Below are positions 35,044-43,494 of a stretch of 64,000 bases of DNA, in pieces. Position 1 is the first letter of the stretch. The number at the start of each line of letters is the position of its first letter. The translations under genes and the position numbers were made by a program. The DNA comes from G963923945 sp965199175 (GTDB lineage: Bacteria > Pseudomonadota > Alphaproteobacteria > G963923945), in the NCBI GenBank assembly GCA_965199175.1, contig OZ240684.1, positions 1,178,001 through 1,242,000 on the forward strand. The letters are read 5' to 3'. The notes under the pieces were generated by a model. The model was given only the letters and a program-made list of their open reading frames with translations, was not told where the DNA came from and searched no databases.

Positions 35044-36978
35044 TCATAACGTCGTCTCCCCTCTCATACCCTTTTGCCCGCTTTCATAGGGTCTTTGCGG
35101 TCTCATACCGACATGTTCGGGGGGTGGCATCCGGCCTGGCTTTGGAGAGTCATCAAATAAAGCCGCTAATTGCTCAAGAACCGCCCCGCCGAGTTGTTCA
35201 ACATCAACAATCGTGATAGCACGCCGGTAATAGCGGGTGACATCATGCCCGACACCGATTGCCGTCAGTTCGATTGGCGAAACCCGCTCGATCCAGTCAA
35301 TAACTTCCCGCAGATGCGATTCCAGAATATTACCGGGATTGACCGAAAGAGTAGAATCATCAACCGGTGCCCCATCGGAAATAATCATCAGAATACGTCT
35401 GTGCTCGGCCCGGTCCAACAGCCGCCGATGGGCCCATAACAAAGCCTCGCCATCAATATTTTCTTTGAGCAGCCCTTCACGCAACATCAAGCCGAGATTG
35501 CGCCGGGTCCGGCGCCACGGGGCATCAGCAGTCTTATAAATGATATGAAGCAGATCATTCAAACGACCGGGATGACGTATCTTGCCGTTTTGAGTCCAAA
35601 AATCCCGCGATAGCCCGCCTTTCCAGGCACCGGTGGTAAAGCCGAGTATTTCGACTTTGACACCGCAACGCTCCAGAGTGCGGGCCAATGTATCAGCCGT
35701 CATGGCAGCAATCGAGATCGGACGGCCCCGCATCGAACCAGAATTATCAATCAGCAAAGAAACCACGGTGTCACGGAAATCCGAATCCCGTTCAGACTTA
35801 TAAGAAAGGGAGTGGGTTGGGTTGACAATCACCCGCGCCAGTCGCCCTGAATCGAGAATTCCTTCTTCGCAATCAAACTCCCAGGCCCGTGACTGTTTGG
35901 CCATCAGGAATCTCTGTAAACGATTAGCCAGACGCGCCACAACACCACGCAGATCACCCATTTGCCCATCCAGATGAGCACGCAACCGGGTCAATTCATC
36001 AGCCGGACATAAATCTTCGGCCTTCACCACTTCGTCATAGCGCACAACATAAGGCTTATAAGTCGAACCGGGGATTGTTTCCCATGATGATTGATGGTTT
36101 GCGCCCGCCTCCGGAGAAGCATCGGCTTCACCAGCCCTGGTTTCAGGCAAGCCGACCTCACCGAATTGCGGTCGTTGTTCCTGATCAAGGCTGGCATCGG
36201 CGGATTCTGAATCATCAGGAGAAGAGTCCTCAGCCGTATTGTCTTCACCGGCCATGGATTGCTCATCATCACCGGCTTCATCAGAATCGGACTGAGTATC
36301 CTCATGCGTTTCAGGCTGCATGGATTGATTTTCTAAATCAAGGTCCCGCAACAACGACCAGACAGCAGAAGAAAACGTCTTCTGATCTTCCAAACACCCA
36401 GCCAAAGCAGCAAAAGAATCGTCAAGAGCAGCATTCAGATGAGGCTTCCAAAAATGGATAATTTTTTCCATAACCGGATCCAGCCGCCGGTCACAAAAAG
36501 CCTGCAAAGCCATCAAACGTAAAGCCACAGCAAGGGGAATTTGCTCATAAGAACTGGCCTCACCATAGGCTTTGTCATGGAATTCCTTATCCAGCATAGC
36601 CGCCAGATTAACCGCACAACCCGGCAAAGCCCGGCTGCCTAACGATTCGACACGGGCATTTTCCAGGGCATCAAACACATCACGGGCCGCCGGACCAACC
36701 GGTGAGCAGGCATGATGGAAAGCAGAATCATGATACCGAATCTTCAGGGCCGCAAAATCAGCCTGGCCACGAATAGGCGCAACAACATCAGGCTTGAGAT
36801 GCTGAGGAACCGGGGGTAACCGCACAGCGGGATCATGTCCGGTGATATTGGTGCTGACAGTCTCCTCACTATACGCCCCATAATCCACTGTGACATCGCG
36901 ACCAGAAAGACACCGAACAACCGAACGGGTTGCCTGTTCAAATATTTTTTCGTCACTATCTTTGGAAAGGCCGGACAT
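35044..36978 (-). CDS. cobT: Cobaltochelatase subunit CobT
   Basis: With CobS and CobN, inserts cobalt into hydrogenobyrinic acid a,c-diamide in the aerobic cobalamin pathway; some bacteria use CobST-like pairs as general metal chelatase motors. 644 residues: an N-terminal CobT domain, an acidic Asp/Glu/Ser linker (about 215-285), and a C-terminal von Willebrand A domain with the MIDAS motif DNSGSMRGRPIS. cobT lies 9 bp after cobS; no cobN is visible here. Confidence 0.94.
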   Translation of the reverse strand: MSGLSKDSDEKIFEQATRSVVRCLSGRDVTVDYGAYSEETVSTNITGHDPAVRLPPVPQHLKPDVVAPIRGQADFAALKIRYHDSAFHHACSPVGPAARDVFDALENARVESLGSRALPGCAVNLAAMLDKEFHDKAYGEASSYEQIPLAVALRLMALQAFCDRRLDPVMEKIIHFWKPHLNAALDDSFAALAGCLEDQKTFSSAVWSLLRDLDLENQSMQPETHEDTQSDSDEAGDDEQSMAGEDNTAEDSSPDDSESADASLDQEQRPQFGEVGLPETRAGEADASPEAGANHQSSWETIPGSTYKPYVVRYDEVVKAEDLCPADELTRLRAHLDGQMGDLRGVVARLANRLQRFLMAKQSRAWEFDCEEGILDSGRLARVIVNPTHSLSYKSERDSDFRDTVVSLLIDNSGSMRGRPISIAAMTADTLARTLERCGVKVEILGFTTGAWKGGLSRDFWTQNGKIRHPGRLNDLLHIIYKTADAPWRRTRRNLGLMLREGLLKENIDGEALLWAHRRLLDRAEHRRILMIISDGAPVDDSTLSVNPGNILESHLREVIDWIERVSPIELTAIGVGHDVTRYYRRAITIVDVEQLGGAVLEQLAALFDDSPKPGRMPPPEHVGMRPQRPYESGQKGMRGETTL

Positions 36979-36987
36979 GATTCCAAC

Positions 36988-37998
36988 TCATGCCGGGGGA
37001 TGTTCCGGGGTCTCCTGAACCAAACTCTCCGGGAGTTCTTCGTCAAAACAACGTTGGTAATATTCGGCCAGAATGGGCCGCTCGGTTTCGTCACATTTAT
37101 TGAGAAACGTCACCCGAAACCCAAACCCGATATCATTGAATATGATCGCATTCTCAGCCCATGTCATGACTGTGCGCGGTGACATGACGGTCGAAATATC
37201 ACCATTGGCAAAGCTCTGACGGGTGAGATTGGCCAGAGCAATCATTGATGCGACCATTTTGGTACCCCCGGCATCATTAGCATGGGGTACTTTGGCCAGA
37301 ACAATATCCTGCTCTTCCTGCTCAGAAAGATAATTCAGCGTGGCCACAATACTCCAGCGATCCATCTGACCCTGGTTGATCTGCTGGGTGCCATGATACA
37401 AGCCGGTGGTATCACCCAGACCAACCGTGTTGGTGGTTGCAAACAGCCGAAACGCCGGATGCGGATCAATCACCCGGTTTTGGTCCAGCAACGTAAGCCG
37501 CCCTGCGACCTCCAAAACACGCTGAATCACGAACATAACATCGGGACGACCGGCATCATATTCATCAAAAACCAATGCTGTGGGTCGCTGTAAGGCCCAG
37601 GGGAGTATCCCCTCCTTAAATTGGGTGATTTGCTGACCATCCTGCACAATGATGCCATCTTTACCAATGAGATCAATCCGGCTGATATGGCTATCGAGAT
37701 TGATCCGCAAACAGGGCCAATTCAAACGGGCCGCGACCTGTTCAATATGGGTCGATTTACCGGTCCCGTGATAGCCCTGAATCATCACCCTCCGGTTATG
37801 AGAAAACCCGGCCACAATCGCCAATGTGGTTTCCCGGTGAAACCGATAGCTATCGTCAATGTCGGGGACATATTCCGAAGACTTTCCGAAAGCCGGGCAA
37901 TCAATATCTGTATCAATGCCAAAAACCTGGCGCACCGAAACACGAATATCCGGTTGCCGGGAACAATCACACTCCGTCTCAGGAACCATATTATTCAT
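36988..37998 (-). CDS. cobS: Cobaltochelatase AAA+ subunit CobS
   Basis: MoxR-like AAA+ ATPase of the chelatase. Walker A is GYHGTGKSTHIE, Walker B is ALVFDEYDAG, and FRLFATTNTVGLGDTTGLYH is the conserved sensor region of CobS. 336 residues. It sits between a J-domain gene and cobT. Confidence 0.95.
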   Translation of the reverse strand: MNNMVPETECDCSRQPDIRVSVRQVFGIDTDIDCPAFGKSSEYVPDIDDSYRFHRETTLAIVAGFSHNRRVMIQGYHGTGKSTHIEQVAARLNWPCLRINLDSHISRIDLIGKDGIIVQDGQQITQFKEGILPWALQRPTALVFDEYDAGRPDVMFVIQRVLEVAGRLTLLDQNRVIDPHPAFRLFATTNTVGLGDTTGLYHGTQQINQGQMDRWSIVATLNYLSEQEEQDIVLAKVPHANDAGGTKMVASMIALANLTRQSFANGDISTVMSPRTVMTWAENAIIFNDIGFGFRVTFLNKCDETERPILAEYYQRCFDEELPESLVQETPEHPPA

Positions 37999-38030
37999 CC
38001 AAAATCAGGCAAAACACGCAACGACAGCGA

Positions 38031-38627
38031 CTAAACAGAGGGGCGGATCTGGTCAAAAAAAGCACTCAGCTGCTCATAGGCTTCATGAACCTTTTTGAAT
38101 CGCTCTTCATAGCGCCGGTCCCCACCATTGGCATCAGGATGAAATCGCCTGGCAAGTTTTTTATAACGGGTCTTGAGAGCAGCCAGGGTCGCAGAAGGGG
38201 AAAGCCCGAGAATATTCAAAGCCCGCCGGATATTGGCAGGCAGGTCTGAGGATATTCTGTCCGCAGCCACCCCGTCACTGCCCGGTGAGCGGTTGTCTTC
38301 GGATTGATCCCCAATATCGAAAGGGTCAATCACCCGGGCAAAAGAGGCCCCGCACGTACCAAGCGGCCAGCTGGGACGCCAACCAATCATATCCTGGCAA
38401 CGGTGATAATCGATTTCCTCAGGCGACATATCAGCAAAATAATCCCATGCCTCATTATGGAGACGTGCATGCTCAAGACAAAATTGATCATGCGGATTTC
38501 TCTTTCCCTCACGATGCGGGGCAGGAAATTCAGCAAAAGATCGACAGCCCGGATGACAACAATAACGCTTTGTGTCATTGCTTTCCCAGATAAAAGAGGT
38601 GAGAGGAACGGTCTTTACACGCGCCAT
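38031..38627 (-). CDS. J-domain (DnaJ-like) protein
   Basis: About 198 residues. A Cys-containing N-terminal region (YCCHPGCRSFAEFPAP) precedes a C-terminal J domain: ALNILGLSPSATLAALKTRY then KKLARRFHPDANGGDRRYEE, with the HPD triad intact. Such proteins stimulate a DnaK-type chaperone. The bolA / J-domain / cobS / cobT order is conserved in many alphaproteobacteria. The ATG at 38627 is favoured over 38681. Confidence 0.88.
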   Translation of the reverse strand: MARVKTVPLTSFIWESNDTKRYCCHPGCRSFAEFPAPHREGKRNPHDQFCLEHARLHNEAWDYFADMSPEEIDYHRCQDMIGWRPSWPLGTCGASFARVIDPFDIGDQSEDNRSPGSDGVAADRISSDLPANIRRALNILGLSPSATLAALKTRYKKLARRFHPDANGGDRRYEERFKKVHEAYEQLSAFFDQIRPSV

Positions 38628-38681
38628 GAAACAATATTTCTTGCTTAAAACACTCTTCCCTGAAAGAGAAAAACAGGACAA

Positions 38682-38874
38682 CCCAAATATGATATCATAA
38701 GAATTAACCGCAAAAAAACTCAGAAAATTTCCGGTAAAAAAACTCAGATAAGAAAAAACCTGTTCAGAAAAAATCTGTTCAGAAAAAACCTGTGATAAAA
38801 AATCCTCAAAAAAACTTGTCAGGCAACAAAAAATCTAAAGCAACAAGCATCAACAGAAGACTTCAGGATATTTT
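38682..38874. other. Divergent bolA/J-domain promoter region with repeats
   Basis: An AT-rich spacer of 193 bp. AAAAACTCAGA and GTTCAGAAAAAATCT-type units are each present two or three times (38712-38790). No conserved regulator site was identified. Confidence 0.4.
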
Positions 38875-39168
38875 ATGTCTGTAAAAGATACAATCATCGA
38901 CAAACTCTGTGGTCATTTAGACCCATCCGATATCAATGTCATCGATGAATCAGCCTTACATGCCGGCCACGCACAGGCCCCGGAAGGCGGGGAGAGCCAT
39001 TTCCGAATTCGGGTTGTCTCAAAACGATTTTGTGGCCTGAGCCGGATCGAACGTCAACGCCTCATTCATGATATTCTGGCCTCCGAACTGGCCGGACCTG
39101 TTCATGCCTTAAGCATTGATGCCCGCGAACCCAAGGACCCGCATCCATCAGAAGTTCAAAAAAACTGA
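38875..39168 (+). CDS. bolA: BolA family protein
   Basis: 97 residues with the BolA fold: VIDESALHAGHAQAPEGGES, then HFRIRVVSKRFCGLSRIERQ, then HALSIDAREPKDP. BolA proteins pair with monothiol glutaredoxins in Fe-S trafficking and affect morphology and biofilm. The His residues in the SALHAGH segment are the usual ligands. Confidence 0.93.
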   Translation: MSVKDTIIDKLCGHLDPSDINVIDESALHAGHAQAPEGGESHFRIRVVSKRFCGLSRIERQRLIHDILASELAGPVHALSIDAREPKDPHPSEVQKN

Positions 39169-39297
39169 TTGAAAGATGCTCTTTCGTCAATGATCAGCCG
39201 ACGGTGATCCGGTTACCGACAGACACTCACCGGCAACCCATCGCATATCATAGCGTGTCATCACCATAGCCTGTCATCACAGAACTTTTGAAACACC

Positions 39298-39741
39298 CTA
39301 ACCGCCGTATCCGGCTCCGAAGATAAATTCATCGCGTTCACGCAGATCATCTTCCAGCTGGTCCTTGGCTGAAGCGTAAAGATCCCGGATAGAAACCATG
39401 CCAACGATCCGATGGCCGTCAACGACCGGCAGATGACGAAATCCTTCTTTCCGCATTTTTTCAAGCGCATCAGAAGCCAAATCATCCGGATTCACGCATT
39501 GGGGTTTTTTAGTCATGACGTCACCAACGGCGGTTTTTTTGACATCTTTTGCCCGGGCCACGACTTTTACCAGAAGGTCACGTTCGGTAATAATACCCTC
39601 AAGTTTGTCTTTTTTGGTCACCAGCAAGGCCCCGATGCGATTCTCCGCCATTATCTGAGCCGCTTCACAAACCGAAACGCCTGCCTCAATGCAAATCAGT
39701 TTCTGATTACTGACCACGTCAGGAACAATTTTTTTCACCAT
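39298..39741 (-). CDS. Tandem-CBS-domain protein
   Basis: 147 residues made of one CBS pair: IEAGVSVCEAAQIMAENRIG, then ALLVTKKDKLEGIITERDLL, and VNPDDLASDALEKMRKEGFR with HLPVVDGHRIVGMVSIRDLY. CBS pairs bind adenosyl ligands and regulate partner activity; here there is no fused effector. The ATG at 39741 begins MVKKIVPDV; the upstream frame to 39861 overlaps the next gene and looks spurious. Confidence 0.85.
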   Translation of the reverse strand: MVKKIVPDVVSNQKLICIEAGVSVCEAAQIMAENRIGALLVTKKDKLEGIITERDLLVKVVARAKDVKKTAVGDVMTKKPQCVNPDDLASDALEKMRKEGFRHLPVVDGHRIVGMVSIRDLYASAKDQLEDDLRERDEFIFGAGYGG

Positions 39742-39857
39742 GTTCGTTCTCAGCTCCCCGTTTTGATTTTGATGTATCCCCTCCGCAATTTCACAAAAAC
39801 TTTCCTTATGGTTGCGCCTGAGCGTCGAATCGTCAAGACATTCCCGATCTGCTTTCC

Positions 39858-41141
39858 TCACAGGGAGGAACGATTGACTTCAGGGGCCGTAACCCGCAAA
39901 GAAGTAATCTGGTTACGACGACGGCGTAAAATTTCAAAACGGAATCCATAAAATTCAAAAAGCTGTCCAACCTCAGGAATTTGTCGGGCCTCCTGTAAAA
40001 TCAGACCCGCCAAAGTTGCCGCATGCTCTTCGGGCAAAGCCCAGCCGAAATGACGTTTTAAGTCACGTAACGTTACCGAACCATCAACAACATAGCTGCC
40101 GCCAGTCAGACGACGTACACCCAGCAAAAAATGATCCGGGACCGAATGATCAAATTCATCAAAAATATCACCAACGATTTCCTCTAAAATATCTTCCAGC
40201 GTCACCATACCCTGTAAAACGCCGTATTCATCAATGACAAAAGCAATATGCTCACCACGTTCACGGAATGCTCCCAGCTGGTGAAACAAGGTTGTTGTCT
40301 CGGGGATAAAGCGTGGCTCAGCCATCAGATTTTGAATATCCATCTCTTCTGGCCCGGTCTTAAGAAGCGATGTCAAAACAGCCTTGGTATGCAACACACC
40401 AATAATATTATCCGAATCACCGCTCCATAAAGGAACCCGGGTGAAAGGACAGGTTCCCAGCTCATTAAGAATGACATTTGCCGGCAGACCAGCATCCAGA
40501 GCAACCATATCTTTGCGATGAATCATAATCTCGCCGACTTCGACCCGGTCCAGATCCAAAACACCCCGCAGCATCGGGCGTGCATCCGGTCCGGAATGAT
40601 CCTTACCGGCATGGAGTTCGATTGCCCCGCGCAATTCCTGTTCACCTGCCTCAGCATCAGTGCGGGTGTCCAGGCCAAACAGCTTTAAAAAAACAACCAC
40701 AGCCATCTGAATGGCCCGGGTTATCGGGGAAAGAATAAAGACCATCAGCTTCAAAACCGGGGCAACCGCAAGCGCACTCGAATCGGCTTTATGAATAGCG
40801 TAAGTCTTTGGGAGTACCTCAGCAAAAACAACAATCAATATGGTCATCGCGATGGTCGCATAGGCAACACCGGTTTCGCCAAAGACAACGATCAGGGCAC
40901 TGGTCGCCAAAGCCGAAGCCAGAATATTAACCAGGTTATTGGCCAGCAAAATGGATCCGAGCAATTTTTCCTTATGCTCTAAAAGCCCCTCAACCAGGCG
41001 GGCCCGCCTGCTGCCGTCTTTGGCCAGTTGATGCAGACGCGGGCGGGAAGCCGCAGTCAGAGCCGTTTCGGCCCCGGAAAAAAAGGCAGACATAAAAACC
41101 AGTGAGACAATCGCTGTGAGAGAAAACCAAATATCCAACAT
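39858..41141 (-). CDS. CNNM/CorC-type transporter (HlyC/CorC family)
   Basis: 427 residues. An N-terminal DUF21 membrane domain (SLVFMSAFFSGAETALTAAS and ILLANNLVNILASALATSAL) is followed by a CBS pair (PRFIPETTTLFHQLGAFRER and IDEYGVLQGMVTLEDILEEI) and a C-terminal CorC_HlyC domain (GGSYVVDGSVTLRDLKRHFG). The family is implicated in Mg2+ and Co2+ transport. It follows aroB by 37 bp. Confidence 0.92.
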   Translation of the reverse strand: MLDIWFSLTAIVSLVFMSAFFSGAETALTAASRPRLHQLAKDGSRRARLVEGLLEHKEKLLGSILLANNLVNILASALATSALIVVFGETGVAYATIAMTILIVVFAEVLPKTYAIHKADSSALAVAPVLKLMVFILSPITRAIQMAVVVFLKLFGLDTRTDAEAGEQELRGAIELHAGKDHSGPDARPMLRGVLDLDRVEVGEIMIHRKDMVALDAGLPANVILNELGTCPFTRVPLWSGDSDNIIGVLHTKAVLTSLLKTGPEEMDIQNLMAEPRFIPETTTLFHQLGAFRERGEHIAFVIDEYGVLQGMVTLEDILEEIVGDIFDEFDHSVPDHFLLGVRRLTGGSYVVDGSVTLRDLKRHFGWALPEEHAATLAGLILQEARQIPEVGQLFEFYGFRFEILRRRRNQITSLRVTAPEVNRSSL

Positions 41142-41178
41142 GAAAGACCTGCCTCCTTAATGTCAGTGCCTGGCCGGG

Positions 41179-42324
41179 TCAAACAGCCACAGACTCTTCA
41201 AGAAATTCTTCAAGTAACGAACAAACCGCATCACGAGGAACATCATCACGAACCAAAGCACGGCCTATTTTTTCGGGAATGATAAACCGGATGATGCCGT
41301 TTTGATTTTTTTTATCATGGGCCATGATATTCAGTACATGTTGAGGGTCTAAACCCACAGCAAGATGATGCGGCAAGCGGGTCGGTAAGCCAACTGAGTT
41401 GAGATGCTCTGTGAGTCTGGCTCCGTCTTCAGCCGGACAGATCCCTAAGCGGGCAGCAAGGGTAAAGGCCATCACCATACCAATTGACACGGCTTCTCCA
41501 TGCAGTAAATCGTCCCCGTAGCCTGATACTGTCTCCAAAGCATGCCCAAATGTATGACCAAGATTGAGCAACGCACGCATGCCGGTTTCCCGTTCATCTT
41601 TGGCAACAATATCCGCCTTAATCCGGCAGCTACGCAGAACCGCCTGACAATGTGCATCCGGATCACCGTTGCAGATTGCTGAGCCATTTGTCTCCAGCCA
41701 GGCAAAAAAATCTGCATCAGCAATCAGGCCGTATTTGACAACCTCAGCATAGCCAGCGCGGATTTCACGCCGGGGTAATGTCCTGAGATAATCAAGATCA
41801 CTCAGAACCAAACAGGGTTGATGAAAACTGCCGATTAAATTCTTCCCCTGGTCAGCATTGATTCCGGTCTTGCCACCAACGGCACTATCCACCTGTGCCA
41901 ATAAGGTCGTGGGAATCTGGATCACCCGCAACCCACGCAAGACGATACTGGCTGCAAAACCAGCCAAATCGCCGACAACCCCGCCGCCAAAAGCCAAAAC
42001 AACCGCCTGGCGGTCAGGCCGCATATCAAGCAGATGGTTGCAGATATGATGCAGTTGTTCAAAACATTTTGACGATTCCCCATGCGGAATAATCATCGAA
42101 TCGTGACGTATATTGCATTGATCCAGGGTTGCCTCCAGAGCACTGAGATGCAGAGGCGCCACATGATCATCGGTGATAATGGCAGCATAATCGGTCTTCA
42201 GATTCGCAAAAATATCCGATACAGCCGCAACACCTGATCCAATAATGATATCATACCCACCCTGATCCAGCCGGACACGCAGCCGCCCCTGCTCGCCTGG
42301 ATATGTGATTTTCTGAGGCGTCAT
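41179..42324 (-). CDS. aroB: 3-dehydroquinate synthase
   Basis: Second step of the shikimate pathway: DAHP to 3-dehydroquinate, NAD- and metal-dependent. Motifs: FGGGVVGDLAGFAASI, TTLLAQVDSAVGGKTGIN, metal-ligand segment RAGYAEVVKYGLI and NLGHTFGHALE, with HGEAVSIGM. 381 residues. It sits 18 bp after aroK in a standard aroKB pair. Confidence 0.96.
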   Translation of the reverse strand: MTPQKITYPGEQGRLRVRLDQGGYDIIIGSGVAAVSDIFANLKTDYAAIITDDHVAPLHLSALEATLDQCNIRHDSMIIPHGESSKCFEQLHHICNHLLDMRPDRQAVVLAFGGGVVGDLAGFAASIVLRGLRVIQIPTTLLAQVDSAVGGKTGINADQGKNLIGSFHQPCLVLSDLDYLRTLPRREIRAGYAEVVKYGLIADADFFAWLETNGSAICNGDPDAHCQAVLRSCRIKADIVAKDERETGMRALLNLGHTFGHALETVSGYGDDLLHGEAVSIGMVMAFTLAARLGICPAEDGARLTEHLNSVGLPTRLPHHLAVGLDPQHVLNIMAHDKKNQNGIIRFIIPEKIGRALVRDDVPRDAVCSLLEEFLEESVAV

Positions 42325-42342
42325 GATGATATCCGTGTGATC

Positions 42343-42906
42343 TTAAGAAGAAGATCCAAACGATTCATTGGTCACACTGGAAAAATCCTCCAAAGCAGCC
42401 TGGACCTGATCAATCACCATATTCCTGGACATATTGAGAGAATCAACCACAATATCGGCTTTGGCGTAAACAGGGTCACGCTCCCTGGTCAGACGAACCA
42501 TCGTTTCCCAGGGGTCACCCTGATTGAGCAGGGGGCGCGACGTACGGTGAGAAACCCTGCTGTAAAGGAGTTCCACTGTCGCACGCAACCAGATGGAAAC
42601 AGCATATCGTCTCATGGCATCGCGGGTCTCCTGATCCATGAAAGCCCCGCCGCCGGTGGCAAGAACACAACGCTCCCCTTTCAAAAGACGCTCAATCATT
42701 TGCCGCTCGCTGTGCCGGAATACCGGTTCGCCATGATCCCGGAAAATATCCTCAATTTTACAGCCTGCGGCCCGCTCGATTTCCCGGTCAGAATCACGAA
42801 AGGGCAGCCCCAGCCGGGCGGCCAGACCGCGACCAATAGCCGTTTTCCCGGCACCCATCATGCCGACCAGGGCGATACTGCGTTGATTCATCAGCTCTTT
42901 AGCCAC
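42343..42906 (-). CDS. aroK: Shikimate kinase
   Basis: Phosphorylates shikimate at the 3-OH. Walker A is GMMGAGKTAIGRGLA; the shikimate-binding DSDREIE and GGGAFMD motifs follow. 187 residues. The first gene of the aroK-aroB-corC set. Confidence 0.95.
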   Translation of the reverse strand: MAKELMNQRSIALVGMMGAGKTAIGRGLAARLGLPFRDSDREIERAAGCKIEDIFRDHGEPVFRHSERQMIERLLKGERCVLATGGGAFMDQETRDAMRRYAVSIWLRATVELLYSRVSHRTSRPLLNQGDPWETMVRLTRERDPVYAKADIVVDSLNMSRNMVIDQVQAALEDFSSVTNESFGSSS

Positions 42907-43310
42907 ATCCTTTGCTTTCTGAAACCAGTGTTAAAATCATCCTGTTGACGCCATATCCTGTTCACATTACCCGATCGCATTCACGTTATTTGTAACATCA
43001 TTGATACGTCATTTATTGATACGTCATTTATTGGCACGTCATTTAAATGTCCCGCTTCGGTATACTGTCTGGTTTGGGTCATGGATGGATTGTCAATCAG
43101 CAATCCGGAAAGAGTGCTGCCCCTATGCTCAAAAATCAAATATTGCGTACGCCAACTCTATCCCCCAATATCACATCTTTTATGATCTGGTGCCGCGAAA
43201 TACAGCATCACCGTAAGATCATCACCGCAAAATCATCACCGTAAGATCATTACCGTCAATACAGCATCACAAAGAACCGACCTGGTTATCTTGTTTTTTT
43301 AAGGAAGAGT
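42907..43310. other. Repeat-containing spacer upstream of the xerD group
   Basis: Contains a 15-bp array (43003-43047) and a 14-bp repeat of AAGATCATCACCG-type units (about 43212-43255). A short plus-strand frame (43001-43216) is built on the first array and is not believed. This is the divergent promoter region for aroK and the 46-residue membrane peptide. Confidence 0.45.
43003..43047. repeat. 15-bp tandem repeat, three copies
   Basis: GATACGTCATTTATT at 43003 and 43018 is exact; the copy at 43033 reads GGCACGTCATTTAAA. Confidence 0.9.
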
Positions 43311-43451
43311 ATGATTTTCTCATTGAGAGTTCTGGCCATCGTCACCATTGTGGCCATCCTGGGCGGGATCGGGTTTCTTGCATTGTCAGATATTCCCGCA
43401 CCGTCTAAAACCGTTGTCAAGACAATACCCGACAACCGGTTCCCACGTTGA
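43311..43451 (+). CDS. Small single-pass membrane peptide upstream of the xerD group
   Basis: A 46-residue product: an N-terminal hydrophobic helix (LRVLAIVTIVAILGGIGFLA) followed by LSDIPAPSKTVVKTIPDNRF and a final PR. AAGGAAG sits just before the ATG. I recall short proteins with a 'DIPAP...V.K.IPD.RFPR' ending at the same position before the recombinase in other Rhodospirillales-type genomes, which supports it being real. Function unknown; the helix and periplasmic tail suggest an envelope role. Confidence 0.7.
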   Translation: MIFSLRVLAIVTIVAILGGIGFLALSDIPAPSKTVVKTIPDNRFPR

Positions 43452-43494
43452 TTCCCACGTTAAGTTAATTCCCACGTTAAAACGTATCACGACC

